Part shown: positions 63,535-64,000 of the stretch, one piece after another
Numbering within the stretch: position 1 is the first letter of the stretch
Layout of the letters: the number at the start of each line of letters is the position of its first letter
Program-made: the position numbers and the translations under genes
DNA from: Gaiellasilicea sp963730405
GTDB taxonomy: Bacteria > Actinomycetota > Thermoleophilia > Gaiellales > Gaiellaceae
Direction: 5' to 3'
DNA length: 64,000 nucleotides
Assembly (NCBI GenBank): GCA_963730405.1
Contig: CAVSRW010000014.1
Location: forward strand, 124,001-188,000
The notes under the pieces: generated by a model
What the model was told of the DNA's origin: nothing
Database searches by the model: none
What the model saw: only the letters and a program-made list of their open reading frames with translations

Positions 63535-64000
63535 CTAGCGCACGAAGCGCTGCAGCGAGAACAGCGCGACGCGGCCGGCGAGCTCGTCCGCGCGCCGTGT
63601 GCGCCACGTCATCACCGTCGCGACCAGAGCGCCGCCCTCGTAGGCGACGACGCCGTTGTCGTGACGGGCGTCCGTGAGCCAGCCCGCTTTGTGCAGCACG
63701 GCGACGGCCGGGTCGAAGAACCTGTCGAGCTTGCCACGGTCGGTGACCTGCGCGAGCAGCCAGAGCAGATAGCGCGCCTCGGAGCCGGTCACGCCGAGCC
63801 GCAGCAGCGGCCCTCGCCCGGCCGCGGCGAGGTAGACCGTGCGGGCGAGGCGCGCGAGGTCGGCGGCGGTCGTGTACTTGCCGACGCCGAACGCGGGCTG
63901 GCTCTCGACGCGGATCGGGATCGGCGACCCCGCCGCGGGCCGCCGCGGCCTCTCGTAGCCCCCGTACATCAGCGAGTCCGTCAGCCCGAGCGCACGCATC
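63535..64000 (-). CDS. Serine hydrolase, class A beta-lactamase-like (5' partial)
   Basis: The last ~155 residues of a penicillin-recognising serine hydrolase. The visible HKAGW motif corresponds to the KTG box of the third active-site element, and DARHDNGVVAYEGGALVATVMT to the beta-strands after it. The SxxK and SDN motifs lie beyond the window edge. It could be a class A-like beta-lactamase or a peptidoglycan-related D-Ala-D-Ala peptidase; the sequence here cannot decide. It ends 2 bases after the XRE-cupin stop, convergent. Confidence 0.7.
   Translation of the reverse strand, partial: MRALGLTDSLMYGGYERPRRPAAGSPIPIRVESQPAFGVGKYTTAADLARLARTVYLAAAGRGPLLRLGVTGSEARYLLWLLAQVTDRGKLDRFFDPAVAVLHKAGWLTDARHDNGVVAYEGGALVATVMTWRTRRADELAGRVALFSLQRFVR

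Overview
This is a high-GC (roughly 70%) window with dense, tightly overlapping operons (many 4-base ATGA/GTGA overlaps), frequent GTG and TTG starts, LacI/MalK-type sugar ABC systems, a DUF4032 protein, isocitrate lyase and small CEC-type hypothetical proteins. Together these point to an actinobacterium of the class Thermoleophilia (Gaiellales/Solirubrobacterales-like). That placement is an inference; no rRNA gene is present. About a dozen otherwise well-conserved genes are broken by single-base indels, which suggests a metagenome or long-read assembly with residual errors, although the operon at 11.4-15.0 kb is damaged badly enough that real decay is possible.

Layout. 1-4.2 kb (+): a YcaQ-like winged-helix protein (cut by the window edge), a trans-sulfuration PLP enzyme, an MBL-fold hydrolase and an MFS exporter. 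4.1-10.2 kb (-): a five-gene chain running CDF metal transporter, SDR, glycogen-debranching-type glucosidase, GT4 glycosyltransferase, MATE exporter. 10.2-15.0 kb (+): a sugar ABC operon (ATPase, lipoprotein binding protein, two permeases) whose MalF-like permease carries an unusual extracytoplasmic beta-sandwich insertion. 15.0-19.4 kb (+): FAD oxidoreductase, membrane-anchored beta-helix protein, GH15-type hydrolase, DUF4032. 19.4-21.2 kb (-): cyclophilin, M48 protease, mini zinc ribbon. 21.3-25.6 kb (+): variant FtsH-like AAA protease, a membrane protein, a tiny HExxH protein, an SDR. 25.7-28.5 kb: LysR regulator divergent from aceA (isocitrate lyase, glyoxylate shunt), then a lone receiver protein. 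28.5-28.64 kb: tRNA-Glu and tRNA-Val, followed by a looser region with small proteins. 30.1-33.8 kb: DadA-like oxidase, histidine-phosphatase lipoprotein, msrA-msrB, hemolysin-III family protein, tRNA-Lys, then two tandem CEC paralogues.

37.2-34.6 kb (-): a compact cluster of small membrane protein, lipoprotein cupredoxin, membrane protein, secreted helical protein, ECF-type sigma factor and zinc-finger (anti-sigma-like) protein. 50.0-37.3 kb (-): one continuous run of eleven genes with overlapping ends: LacI regulator, two sugar permeases, binding protein, a strong intercistronic hairpin, two ADP-ribosylglycohydrolase paralogues, a glycosidase-like/SUMF1 fusion, a CaiB/BaiF CoA-transferase, a CitE-like CoA lyase and a secreted esterase/SBBP-propeller fusion. 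The matching MalK-type ATPase is divergent at 50.1 kb, with a LacI-type operator in between. This is the best candidate here for an undescribed catabolic system.

51.3-64 kb: a membrane protein with a LacI-like N-terminal helix-turn-helix, a STAS protein, a NarL-type two-component system divergent from a MacB/FtsX-type ABC exporter with shared operator-like motifs, a cupin, a TSP3/FIMAH-like secreted protein, an HxlR regulator overlapping lon, an XRE-cupin regulator divergent from lon, and a truncated serine hydrolase. A 23-29 bp palindrome is repeated in two convergent intergenic spacers 34 kb apart.
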